Both the position numbers and the translations under genes were made by a program. A stretch of DNA of 64,000 nt from Clostridia bacterium (GTDB taxonomy: Bacteria > Bacillota > TC1 > UBA5767): contig CP069393.1 of NCBI GenBank assembly GCA_016887505.1, positions 1,102,001 to 1,166,000 on the forward strand, read 5' to 3'. Below the pieces are notes generated by a model. The model saw only the letters and a program-made list of their open reading frames with translations. It ran no database searches and was not told where the DNA came from. Shown in pieces: positions 8,926-17,656 of the stretch (position 1 is its first letter; each line of letters opens with the position of its first letter).

Positions 8926-9193
8926 AGTAACACCTCCTAAATCAATACTATCATTCGTTTGATGTACCCCATAATTTTTAGTCCCACAAAATAAGAAAGC
9001 TCAACATCTTTTCCCTTCAGATGGCATCTATTTACCTCTACTGATATGAAGATGCTTACTATTCCAAAATAGCAACCTCCTAATCAATATAATGCTAATC
9101 TCTAGTACTATGCTTCAAGCATCGTAGAGCAACTATTATTTGAGTTTAAAAGATTTCCAAACAGATGCTTTACCCTTTTCTAGAAAAATAGCA
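8926..9193. other. Upstream region of the fasciclin gene, no gene seen
   Basis: AT-rich sequence that should contain the fasciclin promoter on the minus strand. I did not find a convincing -35/-10 pair, riboswitch or open frame with a ribosome site. Confidence 0.4.
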
Positions 9194-9379
9194 TCACCAA
9201 TCAACCTTACCCGTGAAGCCCAGGCTATAAGCCCGATACATTTCAAGCCATAGGTTGTCTAGCTGACACTCCTTATTTTGTATAGATTTCATAATAGGGG
9301 GAAAAAATAAGTCGTGATATGAAACAAAAAATTCGTGCAACTGCTCTTCAGATAAGGTAATATTAAACAGTCTTATTTT
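9194..9379 (-). pseudogene. Protein-like open frame without a start codon (possible gene remnant)
   Basis: A 61-codon frame bounded by stops reads as well-mixed protein sequence (for example LSEEQLHEFFVSYHDLFFPP, then LDNLWLEMYRAYSLGFTG, ending KVDW). It has no ATG, GTG or TTG at its start. The only Met codons are internal and lack a ribosome site. The composition looks like real coding sequence, so it may be the tail of a decayed gene. I do not recognise the family. Confidence 0.3.
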
Positions 9380-9502
9380 TTATTTCCCCATGTTTACCAA
9401 CAACAGATATAGTCATAGTGACTGTTATATACGTTTATTTGTAAACTATTTTTACACCAACACAGTTTTCTTTTATAAATATTACATAAAGTGAGGTAAC
9501 CG

Positions 9503-11227
9503 ATGAAAAAATTTGCGGGTGTTCTAATTATCGCTATGTTGCTGCTTACAGCATGTTCTGCCGAAGAACCAGTCAATTCTGAGACAGATTTCTTCGAAGA
9601 AACAGCAACAGAAAACAGCACGGTATCAGAAGAATTACAAAGCTTTGGTGATGTATACGATGGTGATTTAATAGAAACACTAGACTATTTTAATGATCAC
9701 TATGAGCAGCTAGAGGATAATCAAATAAAAGATTTTTCAGAAAATATAGTTGCTGAATACACTGCCCTCTGCGAGAAACCAATAAACGGTATATTGATTG
9801 GTGATTGTCCAGAACCAGAGACAGCCTATATACCCATGTCACCAGTTCTAGACGATGGGCTCTATGATTTCTATGACTTTTCCACTAGCGAATTCAACCT
9901 CGCCTTTTTCAAAGACCAACCTTATAACTATGAATACTTTCAGAAAATAGCCGAAAGTGATCTCTTTACCATCTGTATGGGAATATATGCAGATTCTGGA
10001 TTCTTACAGCCAGAAGGCTTTCGAGCAATTGTAAAGCCAGATGTTTTCGAAAAATTTCAGCTCGTAATCGCCTCACTAGAAAATGAAAACAGTGAAATAC
10101 CCTATCTTCCAAATATGGAATATGATGGTGTTGATAGCGTTATCAATTCAACCGTATCCTACCCTCAAGTATTAATGCACAATTTCGAAGAAGTCCTAGA
10201 ACTTAAAGACGAGGATACCTGGAAAACCTATGTTTTTCTGCCAGTACAATTTGTTGAAAACGAAATAGAAACGGCCAATCACAAAGATGTTTTTCACTAT
10301 GCTGAACTTACTTCTGGTACACAAGTATCCGACAAATTTAAAGTCGAACTTTTTGAAAACGGTGCAATGGGCATGGAAAGCCTCAAATACAGATTGTTAG
10401 GCAATGGCTTTCTAAAAGGAAACCTTTTTGGCGACAGCGAAGGACAAATCCATGCCACTTTCGCAGAAAACTATTTTGATAAAAATGTAATGCTAAAAAA
10501 TGATTTTTACGACAACGGGGAAGAAGAAGCCGACCTAAATACGAATAATCATTTTGCAGTAGACCGAGAGATGCTGCAACTTCCGGTAGAATATATTTCC
10601 TATCTTGAAAATGAAGGCGAAATAACTTGTGAAATGTATGTAAAAGAATTAGAGTTTGAAAATGATCCAGTGGAAACCATCAGTATTGCACATATTACCG
10701 AAGTAAAAATAAGCGATGCGGAAATAAATCGAGTTAACAACGAAATTACCAAGATGGGAATGCTAGATTCAACCACAACGAATGATGATTCAAGTAGTCT
10801 GTTTGAAAATGAAACCCTTTATTCAGAGGGCAATGACTTCTATATTGACTACTCAAAATATGCAACCGTTATTATCCCTATGCAAGAAAGTATAAACTCA
10901 GATACATTAACACCACGAATCATTAATGTTACCAATACCGGCAATGAAGTACCACTTATGTTCTCAATCCTTGGGGATGCAATAAGTATCGAATTATCCT
11001 ACATAGAAAATGGTATGGAGGATTCACAAAAACCAGTAGAAACAACAATTGACGGACCTATTGGCAATGAATGCTTTATTTTGGGAGCAGCACTTCCTAA
11101 TGACACATCATTTGTGCGAGTAACCGTACTTTATATTGATGGATCTGGTGTAGAATCGACTACCTTTACACTAGACGATATGCGTGATCCCAGTGCATAT
11201 AAAATTTTCACCATCAACAAAATGTAA
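9503..11227 (+). CDS. Putative lipoprotein of unknown function
   Basis: I do not recognise a domain. The N-terminus (MKKFAG, then a hydrophobic stretch ending LLLTAC) is a lipoprotein signal with the lipobox Cys at about residue 18, so it is probably anchored on the outer face of the membrane. The mature part is about 555 residues, acidic, rich in Asp, Glu, Asn and Tyr, with only one or two further cysteines and no repeats. The C-terminal 130 residues look beta-rich and could be an Ig-like fold. GTGAGGTAACCG upstream of ATG is the ribosome site, and a very strong terminator follows, so it is monocistronic. Confidence 0.85.
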   Translation: MKKFAGVLIIAMLLLTACSAEEPVNSETDFFEETATENSTVSEELQSFGDVYDGDLIETLDYFNDHYEQLEDNQIKDFSENIVAEYTALCEKPINGILIGDCPEPETAYIPMSPVLDDGLYDFYDFSTSEFNLAFFKDQPYNYEYFQKIAESDLFTICMGIYADSGFLQPEGFRAIVKPDVFEKFQLVIASLENENSEIPYLPNMEYDGVDSVINSTVSYPQVLMHNFEEVLELKDEDTWKTYVFLPVQFVENEIETANHKDVFHYAELTSGTQVSDKFKVELFENGAMGMESLKYRLLGNGFLKGNLFGDSEGQIHATFAENYFDKNVMLKNDFYDNGEEEADLNTNNHFAVDREMLQLPVEYISYLENEGEITCEMYVKELEFENDPVETISIAHITEVKISDAEINRVNNEITKMGMLDSTTTNDDSSSLFENETLYSEGNDFYIDYSKYATVIIPMQESINSDTLTPRIINVTNTGNEVPLMFSILGDAISIELSYIENGMEDSQKPVETTIDGPIGNECFILGAALPNDTSFVRVTVLYIDGSGVESTTFTLDDMRDPSAYKIFTINKM

Positions 11228-11235
11228 CGTTGAAT

Positions 11236-11278
11236 ATAAAAAACAAGCTAGGGTATTTTGCCCTAGCTTGTTTTTTAT
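11236..11278. terminator. Strong terminator after the lipoprotein gene
   Basis: Eighteen-base perfect arms (11236-11253 and 11261-11278) end in TTTTTTAT on the plus strand and begin with the complementary A run. It is the longest simple terminator stem in the window. Confidence 0.92.
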
Positions 11279-11346
11279 ATTCCTGTGTTTTATACGAGAT
11301 TGAGCTATCTATTGCTATTTTGCCTACTTATGAACTCTTTTTTAAA

Positions 11347-11377
11347 ACAAAAAGCGAGCAGTCTTTCGACTGCTCGA
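11347..11377 (-). terminator. Hairpin with U tract on the minus strand
   Basis: Nine-base arms CGAGCAGTC and GACTGCTCG around a TTTC loop are followed on the minus strand by CTTTTTGTTTT. It would stop minus-strand transcription coming from the 11.5-13.2 kb region, including read-through from the fibronectin-domain gene. Confidence 0.65.
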
Positions 11378-11466
11378 AACTCCAACGAAACTTTCTCTAC
11401 CTTGTTTTTTCAAATCTCTTTGAAACCAGTTACAATCATTACCACCTCAAACATAAATCACCTTAA

Positions 11467-11562
11467 TCAGTTCCCTGACCTTAGATGCCACATGTTATTG
11501 GAGACTTCTACTGTAACCAAGATATTAGGTATTCCTTGAAGTGTAACCTTAGTATACTCCAT
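11467..11562 (-). pseudogene. Short frame resembling the N-terminus of ComM/YifB (Mg-chelatase family), possible remnant
   Basis: A 31-codon frame starts MEYTKVTLQGIP and continues ILVTVEVSNN. It resembles from memory the opening of YifB/ComM proteins (MYTKV, then an LxGI turn, then VxVEVxxSNG). The similarity stops after 24 residues. A neighbouring frame then offers VASKVRELIKV, which could be the shifted continuation. There is no ribosome site. If real, it is a deeply decayed fragment, and chance similarity cannot be excluded. Confidence 0.25.
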
Positions 11563-11747
11563 TTTAATAAATGAGCAAGTAGGGTAGTCGTCGCAATGCA
11601 CCCCTATGGCCTGAATTTGGTCAAATACCTATGCTTTATGCGCAATAGCTTTGATTTTCAAAGTTTTTTAAGGCTTGCCATATTTTCTTCATCTATTATT
11701 TGTTTTTTTCATTCCGTATCAACCTTAATTTCTAAAAAACTTCCTCA
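11563..11747. other. Intergenic region, nothing recognised
   Basis: Together with 11279-11466 this makes about 500 bases between the lipoprotein and the fibronectin-domain gene. Apart from the minus-strand hairpin and the possible ComM-like remnant, I see no gene or RNA signature. Confidence 0.4.
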
Positions 11748-13193
11748 TTATGGGGCTGGATAAATCACTTCAATAGACTGGCTAGGACCATCATAATTCA
11801 CTTCACAGCCCAGTGCTTCAGCAATAAACCGAAGTGGCAACATAGTTCTACCCGGCGGGACAATAACTGGAGTCACCTCATCATTATAGGAATCAATAAG
11901 CCGCTCTATACCATCCACCCTAGCAGTAGGATTATCAATCCAAAGTTCCAGATATGTGCTTCCTAAACGTACCGTTGCTTTCTGAGTCCCATTATTCCAA
12001 CCTACAGCTGCACCTAGTGGGTCCGCAATATAGCGTACCGGTAGTAATGTCCGTCCATCCATAATAACGGGTGCAACATCCATGTTCTTATCTAGGCCAT
12101 TCACTTGATAGTTTTTTTGTCCAATCACCAGATCAATGACAACTGAAGAAGGTAAAACTGGTTCCGTCGCATCCGGATCAACTACCATATAAGCCACAGA
12201 ATTTGAATATTCCGAATTACCAAAGCCATTGTATGCACTTACCTGGTAGTGATAGGTTTCGCCGATCATGAGTGTATCCTCATCCTCATAGCTAGTTATA
12301 TCAGCACCTACTGTGTCTATCTGTGTCCATATTAATGAAGTACCAACCTTCCGATAAATCTTAAACCCAGTTTCATTGCTCGAATTATCCTTCCAAGTCA
12401 AATCGTGCGTTTCCATATCACCATCAGCACCAAGATCCAATTCACTCGGAGCAAAAGGATAGAGTGGAATTGCAACCAAGCCCAATACTTCATATTCATA
12501 GGTGTTTGAATAACTAGAATTCCCAAAGCCGTTGTAGGCATAGACTTTGTAGTAATATTTGTCTCCTACTACTAGAGAATCTGTATCCTTGTAGGCTGTA
12601 ACATTTGCTCCAACACTAGCGATTTCCGTAAACACGAAGGAATCCTCATGCCTTCTAAAGATCTTAAATCCACTTTCATTTGCAGCATTGTCGTCCCATG
12701 TAATATCGTGGGTAAACATGGATGAATCTGTACCAACCTTTAGATTCGTTGGCATAGCTGGATAGGCAACCATAATAATGGGATCGATTGGAATAACAGT
12801 ATAGCCCATACTAAAATCGGCATCGCTTTCATCGCTACCATACACTGGCAACTTTATACCCATTCCCAAGTCTCTTATAGCCACAAGTCCTGTCATTTTG
12901 ATTCTAGCAGTATTGCTACTAATCTGCGGCACAGTAAATGTAAAACTATTGCCACTTCCCTCACCTAAAAAAATGTCATAGCTTGCACCAGAATCTGTCG
13001 ATAAATAGAACTCGAAAGTTGTGGTGTTATTGTCTGTCCACTCCACCGTAGCCTCTGAGCCCCGTCCTAAAAACTCACCGCCATTTGGTTTCGTAATTAC
13101 TGGAGCATCTGCACCAAAGGCCCTGCATGGTAAAACAAACAATCCCAACACCACGATTGTACCGAATAGAAATCGCATCCTCTTCATTTTCAT
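11748..13193 (-). CDS. Secreted protein with two fibronectin III domains and a copper-amine-oxidase-N-like domain
   Basis: An exported protein with a signal peptide (basic start, hydrophobic core to about residue 25). Next comes a KPNGGE-type beta-sandwich (about 30-125), then two fibronectin type III repeats with near-identical signatures (GFKIFRRHE and GFKIYRKVG, each followed by a YHYQVSAYNGFGNS-like strand). The C-terminal 115 residues contain RTLLPVRYIADPLGA and RTMLPLRFIAEALGC, the paired motifs of the copper amine oxidase N-terminal-like domain, a cell-surface module in Clostridia. An upstream TTG lies inside the ribosome site (GAGGGGAGAG), so the ATG at 13193 (or 13187) is the better start. 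Confidence 0.88.
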   Translation of the reverse strand: MKMKRMRFLFGTIVVLGLFVLPCRAFGADAPVITKPNGGEFLGRGSEATVEWTDNNTTTFEFYLSTDSGASYDIFLGEGSGNSFTFTVPQISSNTARIKMTGLVAIRDLGMGIKLPVYGSDESDADFSMGYTVIPIDPIIMVAYPAMPTNLKVGTDSSMFTHDITWDDNAANESGFKIFRRHEDSFVFTEIASVGANVTAYKDTDSLVVGDKYYYKVYAYNGFGNSSYSNTYEYEVLGLVAIPLYPFAPSELDLGADGDMETHDLTWKDNSSNETGFKIYRKVGTSLIWTQIDTVGADITSYEDEDTLMIGETYHYQVSAYNGFGNSEYSNSVAYMVVDPDATEPVLPSSVVIDLVIGQKNYQVNGLDKNMDVAPVIMDGRTLLPVRYIADPLGAAVGWNNGTQKATVRLGSTYLELWIDNPTARVDGIERLIDSYNDEVTPVIVPPGRTMLPLRFIAEALGCEVNYDGPSQSIEVIYPAP

Positions 13194-13334
13194 CTCTCCC
13201 CTCAAAACTAGATTGCATAAGCAACTTATGTTTGTATTTGAGTCTCGATATGTGTTTGATTCATGGTGTTGGAAATATATCCTCTACTTAAATTGTATCA
13301 CGCTTTTTAGGATTTTTAATTACTACTGGGCACA

Positions 13335-13393
13335 AAAAAGAATAAAGCCACAAACAAAAGTTTGGGGCTTAAAGTTTGGGCTTTATTCTTTTG
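13335..13393. terminator. Long-loop bidirectional hairpin between two minus-strand operons
   Basis: Arms AAAGAATAAAGCC and GGCTTTATTCTTT are perfectly complementary around a loop of about 30 bases, with A/T runs at both ends. It sits downstream of the ABC exporter operon and its small membrane ORF. Confidence 0.7.
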
Positions 13394-13449
13394 TAACTTC
13401 TTCTTAAAATACTTTGGTCCATAAGTAACCACATTATTATGGTAATTTC

Positions 13450-13656
13450 TCAAGAAGGAAGTCTTATTAACCAAATCCCCACTACCCAAAATAACAACAC
13501 CCAAGCAAGAAGAACTACCCTGGTTTCTTTTTCTCCAGCTTTTTCTGACTTGTCTGGAATTTTTCAGTTTCCAAATTGACTCCGGTTACGATTCACAACA
13601 TAGACTACTACTGCCGCATATAGAATGGCAAGAATACCTAAAGCACTTCCATTCAT
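13450..13656 (-). CDS. Small membrane protein ORF split by an in-frame TGA (30 + 37 residues)
   Basis: A frame too short for ordinary gene calling starts ATG at 13656 behind AGGAGGAGAAC, one of the best ribosome sites in the window. It encodes 30 residues with one hydrophobic helix (GILAILYAAVVVYVV) and stops at TGA (13564-13566). In the same frame it continues for 37 more codons: a charged linker (PDKSEKAGEKETR), then a second helix (VVLLAWVLLFWVVGIWLI) and a TGA at 13450-13452. It follows the ABC-2 permease by 10 bases and precedes the operon's hairpin. The first 30-residue product (13564-13656) is well supported. Whether the second half is read through, is a dead remnant, or is translated separately is open. 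Confidence 0.6.
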
Positions 13657-13666
13657 TGTTCTCCTC

Positions 13667-14668
13667 CTATTCCAATCCCTTACGAATACGTGGCACAATA
13701 AATAAAGCAAGCAGGGCGGCTAGTAACACAACAATACCCGTCTGTCCAAGAACACTAGGCCAAGTAGCTGTATTGGAAAGAATCTCATTTACAGATTTAT
13801 AGGACCAGTAATAGGGCAATGGATAAAAGAATTTCTGCCAAAAAGAGTTCAAAAGTTCGGTTGCAGCAATTGCTCCAGCAAGGGGCATGAATAATAGTTT
13901 TATGCCTCCCGCTGCTGTTATCACATCATCACTATTCAAACCTTGAATGAATCCAACCATCACACTAATCAAGGTAATACCAAGTATGGAAATTGTCAGT
14001 TGACCAAAAGAAATATCTCTAAAACCCGTCAATAGCACTAGGGCAAAGGAACCCATGATGGCAAGTACAACACCCATCAGGCTTTTACCCAAGACGAAGG
14101 TTCCCCGACTCATTGGAGTCACATTAAGAGCAGATACCGTCTGATCTACCTTTTCTTCCACAATGCTCATCGCAATCAACATCCCACCCAGTACGGAGGT
14201 AAACAGCATCGCTGCTGCCACCAACAACTTTTTGAGTGGCGGTATGGTATGACCATAATCTACAATTTCTGCATTCGATCCCTTCCCTGCCGTATCCGTT
14301 TCTTGAAGTGTCTTAAGAAGTTTAGCTAGATCTACGACCCCTTCAGGTTCATTTCCTTGGGTAAGAATGTAGTGGCTGTTCTCCTCAGGTAAAATAGCGA
14401 CAATATTATCTCTTTTATTGAGCCTATGTTCGACTGACGCTAGGCTATCGAACTCTTCCACAATCGCAAAGTCACGGTAAAAATCCACATATTCATGTTC
14501 ATCTGACCTAAGAAAGGCTAGACTCACCGTCGTCTCATTGACACTAGGAACTAGTAAATTGATTACCACCGCAAAAAGAATCGGCACCAATATAATATAT
14601 ACCGTAAGAAAATCCCGCGTGCTCACCTTCAGGTCGCGGATAAAAATCAGCAAAGCTCTTCGAATCAT
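13667..14668 (-). CDS. ABC-2 type transporter permease
   Basis: The membrane half of an exporter. An N-terminal helix (LTVYIILVPILFAVVINLL) is followed by a large extracytoplasmic loop (about 50-160). Five more helices then follow, the layout of ABC-2/NatB-type permeases. I prefer the internal ATG at 14668, preceded by AAAGGTGG, to the frame's first ATG at 14689, which overlaps the upstream gene. It is the third gene of an ATPase-permease-permease operon. The substrate is unknown. Confidence 0.88.
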   Translation of the reverse strand: MIRRALLIFIRDLKVSTRDFLTVYIILVPILFAVVINLLVPSVNETTVSLAFLRSDEHEYVDFYRDFAIVEEFDSLASVEHRLNKRDNIVAILPEENSHYILTQGNEPEGVVDLAKLLKTLQETDTAGKGSNAEIVDYGHTIPPLKKLLVAAAMLFTSVLGGMLIAMSIVEEKVDQTVSALNVTPMSRGTFVLGKSLMGVVLAIMGSFALVLLTGFRDISFGQLTISILGITLISVMVGFIQGLNSDDVITAAGGIKLLFMPLAGAIAATELLNSFWQKFFYPLPYYWSYKSVNEILSNTATWPSVLGQTGIVVLLAALLALFIVPRIRKGLE

Positions 14669-14681
14669 ATCGGCCACCTTT

Positions 14682-15791
14682 CTAGGCATAAAGTCTACTT
14701 CTGAATCGCAAGTCGGCCAACAAAAACAAAACCATCCCCGCTGCGAAAAATCCCAATGAGCTCATCAAAACATACGATATTTCTCCAGCCGGTAGCAATG
14801 TTTCCTGAAACCCCTCTAAAACATAGTAGGTAGGAATCAAGCGAATCCAAGCTGGTTCCCAACTAGGTATATAGTATGCGGCCCCTGGTATCATCAAGAA
14901 CATCATTATAAGATACAGTGCTCCAAACGACTTGTTGATATTCTCATAGAAGCCTGAAACCAATAGTCCTAACGAGGAAGTGAAAAATCCAGTAGCCAAT
15001 AAAAAAATCAGAAGGCCCCCATACTGCGCTCTTGCTCCCATCACTGGCAAAACAATAATTAAGCTAGTAACAACACTGGTAGCAGCCACAATCATGATTT
15101 TACTCAGTAAATACTGCCAAACTGCACTTGGTGTAACTGCGTAAGCCCGGATTACGTCTTCCTTTTTGTCTAAAAAAACATAAGCCGCTACAATGAAAAA
15201 GCCCATCAATGCTCCATTAAAGGTGAGAAAAACAGGCAATGTATTTTCCCGTACGTTGAGCAAGACTGGATTATCTTCTATTGTACGAACTTCTTGGGCA
15301 TCAAATATTGCCCCTGTAACCTGAATATCTTCATTGTGTAAGACCAATAAAATATTCCGCATTCTTTCCGACTCGTAACCCTGAATAAAATAGGTGTAGC
15401 GCAATTCCCCCATGTCACCTAGATATACTTCCGCACCTGCTTCATTTTCTATTTCCACCAACTGAAGCAGATCATCACGCTTATCGAACACATTGTAATG
15501 ATTTTCGTTTGTCGAATAGCGACGAACGAGTACTTCCTCTTTTCCAATTTCTATATACATACTTTCCGGCGGCAAGCCATAATACTCATCTAGCACAACT
15601 TCAAGGAAAGCCTCTTGCTCTGCTGGAGGCATATTCAGATAAAGGTATTCATCAACAATGGGGTTATACTGTTTCGGAATCGCAAGCAATAGTACAGCCA
15701 GCATCACCAATGCCATACCAATTTCAACATAAAAATAAAAGCTACGAGAAGCCAGTTTGAATTCTTTGACAAAACTAGACCAGAGCTTCAT
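14682..15791 (-). CDS. ABC-2 type transporter permease
   Basis: Second membrane subunit of the same exporter, with 369 residues. The first helix (FYFYVEIGMALVMLAVLLLAI) is followed by an acidic external domain of about 160 residues, then six helices (including VFLTFNGALMGFFIVAAYVFL and VLMSSLGFFAAGMVLFLLADL). It starts one base after the ATPase stop codon. The two permeases differ in sequence, so the transporter is probably a heterodimer. Confidence 0.88.
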   Translation of the reverse strand: MKLWSSFVKEFKLASRSFYFYVEIGMALVMLAVLLLAIPKQYNPIVDEYLYLNMPPAEQEAFLEVVLDEYYGLPPESMYIEIGKEEVLVRRYSTNENHYNVFDKRDDLLQLVEIENEAGAEVYLGDMGELRYTYFIQGYESERMRNILLVLHNEDIQVTGAIFDAQEVRTIEDNPVLLNVRENTLPVFLTFNGALMGFFIVAAYVFLDKKEDVIRAYAVTPSAVWQYLLSKIMIVAATSVVTSLIIVLPVMGARAQYGGLLIFLLATGFFTSSLGLLVSGFYENINKSFGALYLIMMFLMIPGAAYYIPSWEPAWIRLIPTYYVLEGFQETLLPAGEISYVLMSSLGFFAAGMVLFLLADLRFRSRLYA

Positions 15792-15792
15792 A

Positions 15793-16647
15793 TCAGGCCA
15801 GCTCCCTTCCAGTAACCTTTATGAAAATCTCCTCTAACGTCGCTTCCTTTGTATGCATGGTTTGAATATCGTACTTTTCTATTACCTTCTGCAATAAGGC
15901 TTTATCTTGTGGTAGCACCGTAGAAAAGGTCTTTTTCTGCAGCATACCAGCATCAAGATATTCAACCTCCACAAGCTGTTTTCCATAGCGGAGCTTAAGC
16001 TTTCGAGGTGAATCGACTAGCAGTATCTCACCATCCACGATAAAAGCCACCCTATCACATAGCTCATCCGCAATATACATGTTGTGGGTAGTTAAAAAGA
16101 CCGTAACACCCTTGGCGTTTTCAGCCCGAATAATATCCTTAATCTTAGAAGCAATCGTAGGATCAAGCCCCGTAGTAGGTTCATCCAAAAACCAAAGTTC
16201 CGGATAATTCAACATTGAACGAGCAAAGGTCAAACGATGCTTCATCCCCTTAGAGTACTCACCCGCTCGTATATCTTCTTTACCATCTAGACCTACCATA
16301 TTCAACAGTTCCATGGGATCCATCGTCTTACCATCAAAAAGCTTTCGATAAAACTCCAGATTCTCTTTCCCGGAAAGTTTGGAATAAACATTGGATTGCT
16401 CAAAACTCATGCCAATTTTATTAAACATTTTATTGGACAGTTTCTTAACATCATAACCTGCCACTTCGACCTGGCCTTGCTGCAATCGCAGCAGCCCCGT
16501 CAAAATGCCTTGGGTCGTTGACTTGCCTGCTCCGGAAGGCCCAAGAAAACCGAATATCTCACCTTTTTTCACTTCAAAGCTGATATCCTTCACAGCATAC
16601 GTGTCATTATTTTTGTAGGAATGGAACAAGTTCTGAACCTTGATCAT
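15793..16647 (-). CDS. ABC transporter ATP-binding protein
   Basis: Powers the exporter formed with the two downstream permeases. The Walker A motif is GPSGAGKST (about 35-43), the signature region reads AGEYSKGMKHRL (a degenerate LSGGQ, usual in CcmA/NatA-type exporters), and Walker B is LWFLDEPTTGLD. The H-loop histidine is in TTHNM. The length of 284 residues with a C-terminal extension matches the ABC-2 exporter ATPases. It is the first gene of its operon. Confidence 0.94.
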   Translation of the reverse strand: MIKVQNLFHSYKNNDTYAVKDISFEVKKGEIFGFLGPSGAGKSTTQGILTGLLRLQQGQVEVAGYDVKKLSNKMFNKIGMSFEQSNVYSKLSGKENLEFYRKLFDGKTMDPMELLNMVGLDGKEDIRAGEYSKGMKHRLTFARSMLNYPELWFLDEPTTGLDPTIASKIKDIIRAENAKGVTVFLTTHNMYIADELCDRVAFIVDGEILLVDSPRKLKLRYGKQLVEVEYLDAGMLQKKTFSTVLPQDKALLQKVIEKYDIQTMHTKEATLEEIFIKVTGRELA

Positions 16648-16714
16648 GCTATGCCTCCTTTTACTCAGGCTAACAATAGGTGTGTTTCTATATCATTCTC
16701 AAACAAACCCATTC

Positions 16715-16978
16715 TCAACCACCTGCTCTCAAAAAATGGAATCGAATCTCCTTCAACAGTTTTTCAACCAACTCTTGCTGGCCTGAAATTTCTATCTTCG
16801 TCTCATCAATCTTGATTGAAGAAAGACTCTTCTTGATTGTTTCAGACAACCTAATTTCAATTTCCCCTCGCCGATAAAATCCATCCTGCACTTCTATAAA
16901 CTCGAGTCGGTCCAAATATTCCAAAATCTCCCAACGGCAAACATTTCGTAATAATATTTCTTCCATAATAGTGGCCAT
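16715..16978 (-). CDS. Small protein of unknown function ending in Gly-Gly, in the aldehyde oxidoreductase cluster
   Basis: I do not recognise this 87-residue protein. It has few cysteines, alternates charged and aliphatic residues (RRGEIEIRLSETIKKSL), and ends LRAGG. Its ATG overlaps the ThiF/MoeB-like stop codon as TAATG, so the two are translationally coupled. The Gly-Gly end recalls sulfur-carrier proteins that are adenylated by such E1-like enzymes, but the sequence lacks an obvious beta-grasp pattern. Its place in the cluster suggests a part in pterin cofactor or enzyme maturation, which is inference. Confidence 0.75.
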   Translation of the reverse strand: MATIMEEILLRNVCRWEILEYLDRLEFIEVQDGFYRRGEIEIRLSETIKKSLSSIKIDETKIEISGQQELVEKLLKEIRFHFLRAGG

Positions 16979-17655
16979 TAGGATAACTCAAATCTGTGAT
17001 AATCCTGGTTTAGCAGGTCTATAAATAAAATCTGGTGTCTCAAGATTTCCCCTTTATCCAAAAGAATCTTAATCGCCTCTGCCACCTCTATTGAGGCTAC
17101 CATAGCCGGCGGAAATGAAAGATTCCCCAGCTTTGTTTCTGCACCCTTATTCTCATTATGACGATAAATCATATTCAGTGTTCTATCCCCTGGCATAATG
17201 GTGGCCACTTGACCGTACCAACCAGCAATGGCGCCGTGCACCATAGGAATAGCCAACTTTTCAGCTTCATCCTGCACTATAAAACGAGTATCAATATCAT
17301 CAAGCGCATCTATGATCACATCATGACCCGCCAGAAGGTTGTTTGCATTTTCTTTGGTTAAAAATTCCCCTATCCCGATAATCTGGATTTGGGAGTTCAC
17401 ACGTTCCATTCGCTCCAAAGCTACTTCCACTTTTTTTCTGCCCAAAACTTTCTCATCACTCAGAATCTGACGGTTCAGATTCGTTTCATCAAAAACATCT
17501 CCATCTACTATGCTGATATGGCCTACACCTATCCGAGCCAACATCTCCATCACATAGCCGCCTAGACCTCCCGCACCCACAATGCAAACCCGCTTTTCAG
17601 ACAAAAGCTGATTCTCTTTTTCGCTAATACTAGAGCGATTTCGTTCATATCTCAT
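16978..17655 (-). CDS. HesA/MoeB/ThiF-family adenylyltransferase
   Basis: An E1-like enzyme that adenylates the C-terminal glycine of a small sulfur carrier, here almost certainly the MoaD-like protein encoded just upstream. The nucleotide-binding motif is VGAGGLGGYV (about 26-35). The adenylation region includes DGDVFDETNLNRQ. The zinc-binding Cys-x2-Cys pairs of full-length MoeB are not visible. At 225 residues it is shorter than MoeB (about 250) and resembles the short ThiF-like forms found beside aldehyde:ferredoxin oxidoreductases. Its ribosome site lies within the Gly codons ending the MoaD-like gene. Confidence 0.9.
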   Translation of the reverse strand: MRYERNRSSISEKENQLLSEKRVCIVGAGGLGGYVMEMLARIGVGHISIVDGDVFDETNLNRQILSDEKVLGRKKVEVALERMERVNSQIQIIGIGEFLTKENANNLLAGHDVIIDALDDIDTRFIVQDEAEKLAIPMVHGAIAGWYGQVATIMPGDRTLNMIYRHNENKGAETKLGNLSFPPAMVASIEVAEAIKILLDKGEILRHQILFIDLLNQDYHRFELS

Positions 17656-17656
17656 A

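Noticed and set aside
9394-9621. 75-codon minus-strand frame over the lipoprotein start
   Set aside because: Antisense to the lipoprotein signal peptide and with no ribosome site.
13316-13504. 62-codon minus-strand frame downstream of the ABC operon
   Set aside because: It begins with TTG, runs through the hairpin, and is out of frame with the better-supported small membrane ORF.
13564-13566. Selenocysteine decoding at the in-frame TGA
   Set aside because: Flanking residues do not form a redox motif, and the downstream stem is short. No selenium-insertion gene is in the window, so I list read-through as open but do not call a selenoprotein.
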